From positions 1 through 40,230 of the forward strand of contig CAKRHP010000022.1 in NCBI GenBank assembly GCA_934339135.1: 40,230 nucleotides of DNA, given 5' to 3'. Under the pieces are notes generated by a model that was given only the letters and a program-made list of their open reading frames with translations, had not been told where the DNA came from and did no database searches. A program made the position numbers and the translations under genes. Source of the stretch: an uncultured Lachnospiraceae bacterium. Its GTDB lineage: Bacteria > Bacillota > Clostridia > Lachnospirales > Lachnospiraceae. Shown in pieces: positions 16,381 through 24,860 of the stretch (its first letter is position 1; every line of letters begins with the position of its first letter).

Positions 16381-17277
16381 ATGCTTGCTATCACGACAGC
16401 TACGGGTACACCGGTTTCCACAGGAAGTCCGGCGCCGGTGGATGTGCAGGAGGTCGTGGAGCAGATGAATTCCAACGCTTCTGCCGAGGAAAAGACCAGC
16501 TTTCTGATGGAGTATCTTATGGCACAGAGAGAGCCATTGATGAATTTTGGCAAGACACTGCTGATCGCACTGATCGTTTTTCTGATCGGCAGAAAAGTGA
16601 TCTCGCTGCTTTTGAAGCTTTTGAATCGTTGGATGGAGCGGGGTGGTGTAGAGGTCAGTGTCCACAAATTCATTATGTCTCTAGGCAATGTGGTGTTATA
16701 TATTCTGCTGATCTTTTGTGTCGCAGGGATTTTAGGTGTCGGTACCAGTTCCATCGTGGCGATCATTGGTTCCGCAGGTCTGGCAGTAGGTCTTGCCCTG
16801 CAGGGAAGCCTGTCCAATCTTGCAGGTGGAATCCTGATCCTTTTGATGAAGCCATTTCGTGTGGGAGATTATATTATAGCAACCGGTGTAGAAGGCACGG
16901 TACGAAACATTGATATTTTTTATACCCGGATCGTCACCACGGACAATAAAGTCGTCGTGATACCGAATGGAACATTGTCAAATGGAAATATTATTAATAC
17001 ATCCCAGGAAGATTACCGGCTTTTGATCCTTGATTTTATGGTGGGATATGATGCTGATATATCCAAAGTTCGGAAGATCATTCTTGGATTGATGGAACAG
17101 GATCAGCAGATCTGTCAGGATCGTGTCAAAGGCGTAAATATTGACAAATTAAATCCGGGCAGAGTAAAGCTTCAGGCAAAGGCATGGGTTGCGACAGAGC
17201 ATTACTGGGATGTCCGTTACCGGATGTTAGAGAAGATCAAGGAGGAACTGCCGAAACAGGGAATCTCATTGTTTTGA
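16381..17277 (+). CDS. Small-conductance mechanosensitive channel (MscS family)
   Basis: The 298-residue protein has three N-terminal membrane segments. The third is the Gly/Ala-rich pore helix (SSIVAIIGSAGLAVGLALQGSLSNLAGG) typical of MscS, followed by the beta domain (PFRVGDYIIATGVEGTVRNIDIFYTRI...VVVIPNG) and a C-terminal domain. Such channels release solutes on osmotic downshock. ATG 16381 has GAGGAG five bases upstream; ATGs at 16336 and 16348 lack a site. It follows glgB by 70 bases without a visible terminator, so it may be cotranscribed. Confidence 0.92.
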   Translation: MLAITTATGTPVSTGSPAPVDVQEVVEQMNSNASAEEKTSFLMEYLMAQREPLMNFGKTLLIALIVFLIGRKVISLLLKLLNRWMERGGVEVSVHKFIMSLGNVVLYILLIFCVAGILGVGTSSIVAIIGSAGLAVGLALQGSLSNLAGGILILLMKPFRVGDYIIATGVEGTVRNIDIFYTRIVTTDNKVVVIPNGTLSNGNIINTSQEDYRLLILDFMVGYDADISKVRKIILGLMEQDQQICQDRVKGVNIDKLNPGRVKLQAKAWVATEHYWDVRYRMLEKIKEELPKQGISLF

Positions 17278-17328
17278 CATGGGTCTGTAAAAAGTATGTA
17301 AAGCATTTGTTTTATCGCAAGTTCAGGG

Positions 17329-17358
17329 TTGTCGGATCAGAAAGAAAAATGTTATACT
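17329..17358 (+). promoter_or_regulatory. Predicted promoter of the CorA-type gene
   Basis: TTGTCG and TATACT with an 18-base spacer, about 60 bases before the coding start. Confidence 0.5.
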
Positions 17359-17415
17359 GTTTTATAGATCGATGAAAGATTTATGTATGTGTTTAGATAG
17401 AAACTATAGATTGGT

Positions 17416-18357
17416 GTGATTGGATTGGTTAAGATATATCGTACAGATGATAGAAAGATTCACGAAGAGGATGAATTGACAGAGGGAGTCTGGGTACAGA
17501 TGGTCAATCCTTCGGAGGGAGAGGGCGAGGAGTATGCCAGAAAGCTTGATGTAGATATTTCAGATCTGCTGGCGGCGTTGGATGAAGAGGAGAGCTCCCG
17601 TATTGAACTGGAGGATGGCTATACGCTGATCCTGGTAGATATTCCAACGACGGAGATCCGTATGGATAAGGAAGCATATACCACAATTCCTCTGGGTATT
17701 ATATTGACAAAGGATGCCATTATTACAGTCTGCACGGAGGATACGCCGGTGCTGCAGTCCTTTGTTCTGGGAAGAGTCAAGGAGTTTAGCACCAAAAAAA
17801 GACTTCGTTTTGTATATCAGATATTGTTCCGGATAGCTACGTTGTATCAGAGTGCACTGCGGATCATTGATAAAAAGAGAACAGAGATCGAGGAGCGGAT
17901 TGATGGAGATACGGAGGATATCGATCTGATCGATCTTCATGCGTTGGAGTCCACACTTGTATATTTTGCAACCTCCCTGAGAGCAAATGCGGTGGTACTG
18001 GATCGCCTGACCCGCTATAAGAGACTGGAGCAGTACCCGGAGGATAAAGAGCTTTTGGATGATATTATCGTAGAGAACCAGCAGGCGATCGAGATGACAG
18101 GTATTTACCGTGATATTATTAACGGAACCAGGGAGCTGTTGTCTTCGGTGATCGATAACCGGCTGAATAATGTCATGAAGTACCTGACAGCCATTACATT
18201 GGTGATGGCTGTGCCAACGATCATATCCGGTTTTTTCGGTATGAATGTAAGCGTTCCGCTGGCACAGACAGCACATGCTTTTTCAATCATTTCGGTTGCC
18301 ACGGTATTGATCTGTGTTGTGCTTTTTGTGATATTCAAAAAGAACCGGATGCTATGA
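17416..18357 (+). CDS. CorA-family magnesium/divalent cation transporter
   Basis: The 313-residue protein has a long cytosolic N-terminal domain with coiled helices and two C-terminal membrane helices, the first ending in the CorA signature GMN (275-277, FFGMNVSVPL). CorA pentamers move Mg2+ and sometimes Co2+ or Zn2+. No clear ribosome binding site marks the start: GTG 17416 is used here, and TTG 17425 (reading VKIYRT) is equally plausible because I recall homologues that start about there. The 3' end overlaps the convergent deaminase gene by six bases. Confidence 0.88.
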   Translation: MIGLVKIYRTDDRKIHEEDELTEGVWVQMVNPSEGEGEEYARKLDVDISDLLAALDEEESSRIELEDGYTLILVDIPTTEIRMDKEAYTTIPLGIILTKDAIITVCTEDTPVLQSFVLGRVKEFSTKKRLRFVYQILFRIATLYQSALRIIDKKRTEIEERIDGDTEDIDLIDLHALESTLVYFATSLRANAVVLDRLTRYKRLEQYPEDKELLDDIIVENQQAIEMTGIYRDIINGTRELLSSVIDNRLNNVMKYLTAITLVMAVPTIISGFFGMNVSVPLAQTAHAFSIISVATVLICVVLFVIFKKNRML

Positions 18358-19665
18358 CCGTGTGATACGGTGAATCGTTTCGTTTACTTTGGCGGAGATC
18401 CGTTCCGGATCTTCGCCTATTTTATAGGTTCCGTTTTCGTACAGGATCCTGCCGGCGACCATCGTCATTAAGACGTTCTGTTTGCTGCCACTGTAGACAA
18501 TATTTTTGGCGATATCGTTTACCGGTTGCATATTTGGCTGATGGATATCTAACAGGATGAGGTCTGCCTGTTTACCGGGAGCAAGGCAGTCACAATCCGG
18601 TAGACACATTGCCGGGGCTCCGTTTGAGGCTGCCATACGAAGAACGATATTGGCATCCATCGCAGAGGCATCCTGATCCGTTACCTTCTGCAGGGCGGTG
18701 GCCAGAAACATTTCCCGGAACATATCCAGACAATTGTTGCTGGCAGGACCATCCGTGCCGAGCGCCAGGGAGATTCCTTTGTCCAGCATATGGGTCAGAG
18801 GGGCAATTCCGCTGGCAAGCTTTAGATTGGAGGCTGGATTTGTAATAACCCATAAGTCTTTTTCTTTATAAATATCCAGATCCTCCTCTGTCATATGGAC
18901 GCAGTGGAAACCACCTCCACCATGATCCAGAAGTCCCAGACGTTCCATGTAAACCGTTGGTGTATAACCGGTGCGTCTGACGCAGTCGGAAACCTCATCT
19001 GCTGTTTCTGAATTGTGTGTATACACGGGAGCGTTATATTTGTGACTTAGATCTGCAATCCCACGGAGGAGCTCCTCGTTGGTGGTATATTCGGCATGAA
19101 ATCCAAGCTGGGATGAGATCAGTGGATGATCGTCGTTATACCGGAGATAATGCTGCTCCAGTTCATCCACGCTGCTTACAAAATTGTTGACGCTTCCGCA
19201 GAGCACGGTACGGTATCCGGAATCTATAGATGCCCTCACAATGGCGTCCGTTTTTTGGTACATATCAAAGTTTGCAGTGATGCCGCTGGTCAGATACTCC
19301 ATGATCGCGAGGCGGGAACACCAGTAGATGTCCTCCGGGGTAAGCAGGGCTTCCAGAGGAAACACCTTATCATAGAGCCAGTTATGCAGCGGGAGATCAT
19401 CGGCGTAGGAGCGCAGAAAGGTCATGCCGGAGTGGGTATGTGCATTTTTGAATCCCGGCATAACAATATTGCCATCTGCATCCATTTCCAGGTCCCAGTC
19501 TGCAGAAGGAGCGGATCGGGAATCTCCCACGTAAGTGATCTTGTCATCACAGATATGGATCTCCCCATTTATGACCGGCAGATCTAAAGATCCATCCGGT
19601 GTATCCTTTGTCATGGGAAGGATACGGGCATGATGGATCCGTATATTGTATGGTTGTTTTTTCAT
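18352..19665 (-). CDS. mtaD: 5-methylthioadenosine/S-adenosylhomocysteine deaminase
   Basis: This 437-residue amidohydrolase deaminates S-adenosylhomocysteine and/or methylthioadenosine to the inosyl compounds. Metal and catalytic residues are visible: H76 and H78 (NAHTHSGM), H190 (GFHAEYT), H217 (YTHNSE) and D305 (LGTDGPASN). Length is standard. AGAAGGTG precedes the ATG on the minus strand. It follows a purine nucleoside phosphorylase gene by 63 bases and is probably cotranscribed with it. Related cytosine, guanine and chlorohydrolase-type enzymes share the fold, but the NAHTHSGMTFLRSYADDLPLHNWL region is characteristic of MtaD. Which of the two substrates is used cannot be decided from this gene alone. 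Confidence 0.88.
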   Translation of the reverse strand: MKKQPYNIRIHHARILPMTKDTPDGSLDLPVINGEIHICDDKITYVGDSRSAPSADWDLEMDADGNIVMPGFKNAHTHSGMTFLRSYADDLPLHNWLYDKVFPLEALLTPEDIYWCSRLAIMEYLTSGITANFDMYQKTDAIVRASIDSGYRTVLCGSVNNFVSSVDELEQHYLRYNDDHPLISSQLGFHAEYTTNEELLRGIADLSHKYNAPVYTHNSETADEVSDCVRRTGYTPTVYMERLGLLDHGGGGFHCVHMTEEDLDIYKEKDLWVITNPASNLKLASGIAPLTHMLDKGISLALGTDGPASNNCLDMFREMFLATALQKVTDQDASAMDANIVLRMAASNGAPAMCLPDCDCLAPGKQADLILLDIHQPNMQPVNDIAKNIVYSGSKQNVLMTMVAGRILYENGTYKIGEDPERISAKVNETIHRITRS

Positions 19666-19728
19666 ATGGCACCTTCTCTCTGTTAATTCATTATCGGTAT
19701 CGAATATTACATAATGTTTACTTTTATG

Positions 19729-20577
19729 TTATTTCTTATTGAGTGAAGCTGAGATATCAATGATACACCCGGTGACAAGCTTTTCAAAAAGAGGAGCAGC
19801 CTTGTCTGCCATTTCCTGCACTTCTGTGTGATTCAGAGGATGCTCGGAAATGCCACAGGCGAGATTGGAAATGCATGAAATACCACAGATCTGCATACCC
19901 ATATGGTTTGCGGCCACTGCTTCACAGGCGGTGCTCATACCAACAGCATCGGCGCCGAGAGTCTTGCACATCTGTACCTCTGCGGGGGATTCATAGTTTG
20001 GACCGGTAAGCTGGATATAGACACCCTCCTGCAGTGGAATTTCCAGATGACCTGCGGTACGGCGGATCACATGGCGGAGCTTCTGGTCATAGATGTCGCT
20101 CATATCCGGAAAACGAACTCCGAGTTCGTCAATATTTGGCCCGATCAGTGGGGAAGGGACAAAGCTGGAGATCTGATCCCGGATCAGCATAAAATCTCCG
20201 GCGTGAAAGTTTTTGTTAATCCCTCCGGCGGCATTGGTCAGGAAAAGAACCTTTGCACCCATTAATTTCATCAGTCGGATCGGAAGCACTACATCGCTGA
20301 TGGGATAGCCTTCATAATAGTGAACACGCCCCTGCATACAGACCACGGGAACATCCTCCACATAGCCGAAAATATACCGTCCCTGATGACCGGGTACGGT
20401 AGAAACCGGGAACCCGTCTATGTCGCAGTAATCCAGAGTTGCTTCAATCTTTATTTTGGAAGCATAATTTCCGAGACCGGAGCCCAGAACCAGAGCAATT
20501 TCCGGTGTGAAACGGATTTTCTTTTGAAAACAATCAAAGCATTTCATGAGTTTATCATAGACCATATTCATAATCAT
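19729..20577 (-). CDS. Purine nucleoside phosphorylase
   Basis: The 282-residue trimeric-type phosphorylase splits purine nucleosides with phosphate. Visible motifs: phosphate-binding VLGSGLG and PGHQGRY, GRVHYYEGY, the base-contacting Glu in GPNYESPAEV, MSTACEAV, and Asn in ISNLACG, which in this family selects 6-oxopurines (inosine, guanosine). A His in LNHTEV sits where PNP enzymes contact the ribose 5'-OH, arguing against methylthio substrates. Several Met codons stand near the start; I choose 20577, seven bases after GAAAGG. It leads the operon with the downstream deaminase. A 7-bp stem (TCTGTCC/GGACAGA) lies just before the gene in its 5' leader. Confidence 0.9.
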   Translation of the reverse strand: MIMNMVYDKLMKCFDCFQKKIRFTPEIALVLGSGLGNYASKIKIEATLDYCDIDGFPVSTVPGHQGRYIFGYVEDVPVVCMQGRVHYYEGYPISDVVLPIRLMKLMGAKVLFLTNAAGGINKNFHAGDFMLIRDQISSFVPSPLIGPNIDELGVRFPDMSDIYDQKLRHVIRRTAGHLEIPLQEGVYIQLTGPNYESPAEVQMCKTLGADAVGMSTACEAVAANHMGMQICGISCISNLACGISEHPLNHTEVQEMADKAAPLFEKLVTGCIIDISASLNKK

Positions 20578-20734
20578 CACCATACCTTTCGTAAGTCTGT
20601 CCAAAAAAAGGGATAGAAGGACAGATTGTGACCGGGAAAAAGAATCCTGGAAACCAACAATAATATAGTTATATTGTACCCGTTGGCAGCAGAAAAGTAA
20701 ATGCCTGTATCATGGCAGAAATACAGCAGATGCG

Positions 20735-20763
20735 TTGACATTGTAAAACAAAAGATATATAAT
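20735..20763 (+). promoter_or_regulatory. Consensus sigma-A promoter of the GGDEF gene
   Basis: A perfect TTGACA, 17-base spacer and perfect TATAAT, 46 bases upstream of the start. This predicts strong constitutive transcription unless a repressor acts. Confidence 0.85.
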
Positions 20764-20809
20764 TCTTTTTATACAAAAGGTTCTTGCTTATGGGAAGGGA
20801 TAGAAAGAG

Positions 20810-22756
20810 ATGACTGATACCAAAAAGAGAAAAAACATTGTAGTATATCTTCCGCAGATATATGCAGAATATGTTTCGGAACTTCGTCATTCCATTGAGA
20901 GAACAGCAAAAGAACGCGGATATCGTCTGCTGTTTTTTACATGTTTTGGGGATAACAGTAATATAGGCATTGAGGAAGCAACTAATATCAGGTACGACGA
21001 GGGAGAGCGAAGCGTTTTTCGTCTGGCAGATCCGGATGCGGCAGATGGGGTACTCCTTTTATATGATGCATTTGCCAGATCGCAGTATGCAGAGATCAAT
21101 AATCTGATCAAAAATCGTTATCATTGTCCTGTGATCAATTTTCGAACGCCGATGGATATAGAGATTGATCATGTACACAATATCTATGTGGATGACAGCG
21201 AGGCTTTTGCGGAAATGATCCGTCATTTCATTGAAAAGCATCACTGTACGAGGGTGGATCTGGTAACCGGTCCCCAGGATAATCCACATTCGATGTTCCG
21301 GCTGGACATTTACAAGAAGGTCATGGAGGAGAATCATCTGCCGGTGGAGAAGGAGCGGATACACTGGGGTAACTTCTGGAAAAACTGTGGCCAGGGGATT
21401 GTAGAGGAGATTTTGTCTTCCGGAAAGGAGCTTCCGGAAGTGATTGTCTGTGCCAATGATTATATGGCGATTTCAGTGATCCGTGCGTTGGAGACGCATG
21501 GGATCAAGGTGCCGGAACAGATTCTTGTGTCCGGTTATGATGATGTGGCAGAGGGGCGTTTTTGTGATCCATCGGTCACAACGGTCCGTCAGCCGATGCG
21601 GCAGATGGGAAAAGTGGCAATTGATATTCTGGAACGGATCTGGAATGGAGAAGAGATTCCCAAGGATACATATCTGCCGGAGGAGATTGTATTTCGCCAG
21701 TCCTGCGGCTGTGGTGCAAACGGTGGTGATGAGGATGGCCAGTATGCCACAAAGCTCAGTACAGAGCTTGACAAGGTATTGTATCTGGAAACAGCGGCAT
21801 CTGCGATGATTACCATGCTTGCCAATGCAAAGGATCTGAAAGCTTTTACACAGTGTCTGCAGAAATATGTACTGCGGGAGACAGGATTTAAGAGTTTTGC
21901 CTTGTGTCTGGCAGATCACTGGGAGCAGCAGCTTCCATTACCGGAGACGTCCTATGGCAGGAGCATGTGTATGGTGGATATGGTGATGGGAATCTATAAG
22001 TCACGCATTCTGGAACCACAGAGATTTCCGGCATGTCAACTGATACCGGGAGTCTTTATAAAGGATGAGGATCCGGTTTATATTATTCCACTCCATTATC
22101 TGCAATATTATATGGGATATGTGGTTTTGCAGGTCGATTATGATCTGGTATCCAATGTCAATATCAAATCATGGTTTATTCATCTGGACAGTGCACTGGA
22201 AAACTTCCGTATGAAGCAGCGGCTTCATCAGGTGGCAGAGGAGTTAGAGTCTCTTTATGTCAGGGATACACTGACGGGACTGTATAACCGCCGTGGTCTG
22301 GAGAAGTTTGGAGAGAAGATGTGTGAGGACTGTGTCCGTAATAACGGACAGTTTATGATTATGGAGATTGATATGGATGGCCTCAAGCAGGTCAATGACC
22401 AGTATGGCCATGAGGAAGGAGATGTCTGCATTACCACGATCGCCAATGCCATGATGTATGCTGCAAAGGAAGGAGAAATATGTATCCGTTCCGGCGGGGA
22501 TGAGTATGTGGTGATTGGAAAGAATTATTCCGATGAAAAGATTGAAAAGTATATGAATCGTTTTCAGGAGTTTATTGACAGTGCCAATGAATCCTTAAAT
22601 AAACCATATACGATCGGTGCAAGTCTTGGATATTATATGGGAGTGCCGGATGGCAAACGTACCGTAGAGAATTATCTGAGGATTGCAGATGATAAAATGT
22701 ACGAAAATAAAAAACAAAGAAAGGCAAAATCTCATCCCGGAGTGGAGATCCGGTGA
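20810..22756 (+). CDS. Diguanylate cyclase with LacI-type ligand-binding domain
   Basis: The 648-residue protein has no membrane segment or signal peptide. Residues 1 to about 310 match the sugar-binding half of LacI/GalR regulators (KNIVVYLPQIY...., VSGYDDVAEGRFCDPSVTTVRQP, MGKVAIDIL), but the DNA-binding helix-turn-helix is missing. A middle region (about 320-480) is unassigned. The end (about 485-640) is a GGDEF domain with the active-site motif GGDEY at 562-566 and DTLTGLYNRRGL at its start, so synthesis of cyclic-di-GMP is expected. The RxxD inhibitory site five residues before the motif is not present (KEGE). It likely couples a cytosolic ligand, perhaps a sugar, to cyclic-di-GMP. Single-gene unit. 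Confidence 0.88.
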   Translation: MTDTKKRKNIVVYLPQIYAEYVSELRHSIERTAKERGYRLLFFTCFGDNSNIGIEEATNIRYDEGERSVFRLADPDAADGVLLLYDAFARSQYAEINNLIKNRYHCPVINFRTPMDIEIDHVHNIYVDDSEAFAEMIRHFIEKHHCTRVDLVTGPQDNPHSMFRLDIYKKVMEENHLPVEKERIHWGNFWKNCGQGIVEEILSSGKELPEVIVCANDYMAISVIRALETHGIKVPEQILVSGYDDVAEGRFCDPSVTTVRQPMRQMGKVAIDILERIWNGEEIPKDTYLPEEIVFRQSCGCGANGGDEDGQYATKLSTELDKVLYLETAASAMITMLANAKDLKAFTQCLQKYVLRETGFKSFALCLADHWEQQLPLPETSYGRSMCMVDMVMGIYKSRILEPQRFPACQLIPGVFIKDEDPVYIIPLHYLQYYMGYVVLQVDYDLVSNVNIKSWFIHLDSALENFRMKQRLHQVAEELESLYVRDTLTGLYNRRGLEKFGEKMCEDCVRNNGQFMIMEIDMDGLKQVNDQYGHEEGDVCITTIANAMMYAAKEGEICIRSGGDEYVVIGKNYSDEKIEKYMNRFQEFIDSANESLNKPYTIGASLGYYMGVPDGKRTVENYLRIADDKMYENKKQRKAKSHPGVEIR

Positions 22757-22783
22757 TCACCATTCCGGGGAGAACAGCAGAGC

Positions 22784-24706
22784 TTAGTCCTCCGCAAGAT
22801 TTTCCCATTCTTCCATAAGAACAAGGAGGCGTTCGTCGTTGGCTTCCTTTTCCGATGCGAGTTTCTGGAGCAATGCGATATCAGTTCCGTTTTTTGGATC
22901 CGATAACTGTTCTTCCAGAGACTCGTTTTTTTCTTCCAGTTCTGCGATTTCTTTTTCGACCTTATTCAGTGCATTCTGTTTTTTGCGGAGTCGTGCCTGT
23001 TCCTCCTTCTGCTGCTGCCAGGTCAACTTGGAGTCGGAAGCAGTATCAGCCGGCAGGCTGTCTGTATCAACGGCCGGGGCAGTCAGCTGTGCCTGTTCGT
23101 TGGTTTCCTTTTTCTCCAGATAATAATCGTAATTACCGATGTAATTCACAAGCTGCTTCCGGGTCAGATCCAGAATACGTGTGGCGGTGCGGTTAATAAA
23201 ATAACGGTCGTGGGAAACGTATAAAACGGTTCCTTCGAAATGATTGACCGCACGCTCCAGAATTTCCTTGGAGTCGATGTCCAAATGGTTGGTCGGCTCG
23301 TCCAGGATCAGAAAATTGGCATCGGAGAGCATCAGCTTGGCAAGGGAAACACGTCCTCTCTCGCCACCGCTGAGCTTGGAGATCTGCTTGAATACATCGT
23401 CCTCCGTAAAGAGGAATGCAGCAAGAATATTGCGGATCTCGGTATTGGTCATAGTCGGGTAATCATCCTGCAGCTCCTCGAAGATCGTCTTTTCCCCGTG
23501 GAGCACCTGATGTGCCTGATCATAGTAACCGATCTCGACATTTGTTCCCAGACGGACAGTACCGTCGTCGGCATCCACCAGATTGTTGATGATCTTTAAG
23601 ATCGTTGTTTTGCCGGAGCCGTTATCGCCAATAATGGCAACACGTTCCCCGCGTTTTAACTCAAAGCTGATATCCGTAAACAGGGTCTCGGTGTCAAAAG
23701 ATTTGCTTAAATGTTCGATCGAGAGAACATCATTGCCGCTCTGGATCCTTGGGGAAAACAAAAGGTTCATGCGGGTATTTTCTTCTACCGGCTTTTCCAG
23801 ACGTTCTATTTTGTCTAACTGTTTCTCACGGCTTTCGGCACGCTTGATGGATTTTTCCCGGTTAAAGGATTTTAATTTGGCAATGACTGCTTCCTGATGC
23901 TTGATCTCTGCCTGCTGGTTCATATACTGCTTCATCTGGGTATCTAACATCGCCTGTTTTTTTTCGGAAAACTGACTGTAGTTGCCCTGATAAACCGTTG
24001 CCTTATGCTGGCGGATCTCCACCACCTTTGTAACGATCTTATCCAGAAAATACCGGTCATGTGCTACGATGATCACAGAACCACGGTAGCCGGACAGATA
24101 ATTTTCCAGCCAGTGGATCGCTTTCATATCCAGATGGTTGGTCGGCTCATCCAGAATGATCAGATCCGGTGAGGTGAGAAGCATTTTACCGAGAGCTACA
24201 CGGGTACGTTCGCCGCCGGAAAGGGCAGAAACCGGTTTGGAAAACTCCTCCTCGGTAAAACCAAGACCTTTCAGGACGCCGATCAGCTCACTGTGGTAGG
24301 TGTATCCTCCGGCAAGTTCAAAACGATGGCGAAGATTGTCTGCCTTCCGGATCAGTTTTTCCAGCTCCGCACCTTCGGCGTGGTTCATCAGCTCTGTGGT
24401 ATCATTGAGTTCCTGTTCTAAAGCGATGACGTCCTTTTTGGCATCCTGCATCTCTTCTAAGATTGATTTAGTGGAATCAATGTCCTGATTCTGCGCCAGA
24501 TATCCGATCACGGCATCCTTCTGTATGATGATCTCGCCACTATCTGCCTCGTATTCGCCCATGAGTATTTTTAACAGGGTAGATTTGCCGGAGCCGTTGA
24601 TTCCGACGATGGCTGTTTTTTCCTGTTCATTTATATGAAAAGAGATATCATCAAGGATGGTGTTTCCATCAAATGACTTGCTGATATGACTGCATTGTAA
24701 GATCAT
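22784..24706 (-). CDS. ABC-F family ATPase
   Basis: The 640-residue soluble protein holds two ABC cassettes: GINGSGKST with LSGGERTRVALGK and LDEPTNHLD in the first, GDNGSGKTT with LSGGERGRVSLA and LDEPTNHLD in the second, joined by a charged linker. A Glu/Gln/Lys-rich coiled coil forms the C-terminus. There is no membrane domain. These proteins act on the ribosome (translation factors such as EttA or YdiF; some give antibiotic resistance by target protection). By length and its start (ILQCSHISKSFDGNTIL) it resembles Bacillus YdiF, so a housekeeping role is more likely than resistance. GGAGG stands eight bases before the ATG. It is convergent with the GGDEF gene. Confidence 0.92.
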   Translation of the reverse strand: MILQCSHISKSFDGNTILDDISFHINEQEKTAIVGINGSGKSTLLKILMGEYEADSGEIIIQKDAVIGYLAQNQDIDSTKSILEEMQDAKKDVIALEQELNDTTELMNHAEGAELEKLIRKADNLRHRFELAGGYTYHSELIGVLKGLGFTEEEFSKPVSALSGGERTRVALGKMLLTSPDLIILDEPTNHLDMKAIHWLENYLSGYRGSVIIVAHDRYFLDKIVTKVVEIRQHKATVYQGNYSQFSEKKQAMLDTQMKQYMNQQAEIKHQEAVIAKLKSFNREKSIKRAESREKQLDKIERLEKPVEENTRMNLLFSPRIQSGNDVLSIEHLSKSFDTETLFTDISFELKRGERVAIIGDNGSGKTTILKIINNLVDADDGTVRLGTNVEIGYYDQAHQVLHGEKTIFEELQDDYPTMTNTEIRNILAAFLFTEDDVFKQISKLSGGERGRVSLAKLMLSDANFLILDEPTNHLDIDSKEILERAVNHFEGTVLYVSHDRYFINRTATRILDLTRKQLVNYIGNYDYYLEKKETNEQAQLTAPAVDTDSLPADTASDSKLTWQQQKEEQARLRKKQNALNKVEKEIAELEEKNESLEEQLSDPKNGTDIALLQKLASEKEANDERLLVLMEEWENLAED

Positions 24707-24785
24707 AATAAAAACCTCCGTTACTTATTTCACTTGTACCAGTATATATGAAAATGAAAAAAAAGAAAATAGCAAATGCTTATTC

Positions 24786-24815
24786 TTGAACCATACAGGG
24801 GATATGTGGTACTAT
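24786..24815 (+). promoter_or_regulatory. Predicted promoter of metH
   Basis: TTGAAC and TACTAT with an 18-base spacer. Transcription would start about 40 bases before the metH ATG, which excludes the in-frame upstream start at 24786 and leaves no room for a SAM or cobalamin riboswitch. Confidence 0.55.
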
Positions 24816-24860
24816 GGAAACGCTAAAATTACTTGTAACGAGAAAGGTGAAGATATATAT

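Noticed and set aside
24707..24860. SAM or cobalamin riboswitch upstream of metH
   Set aside because: The predicted transcript leader is only about 40 bases and no conserved core was seen.
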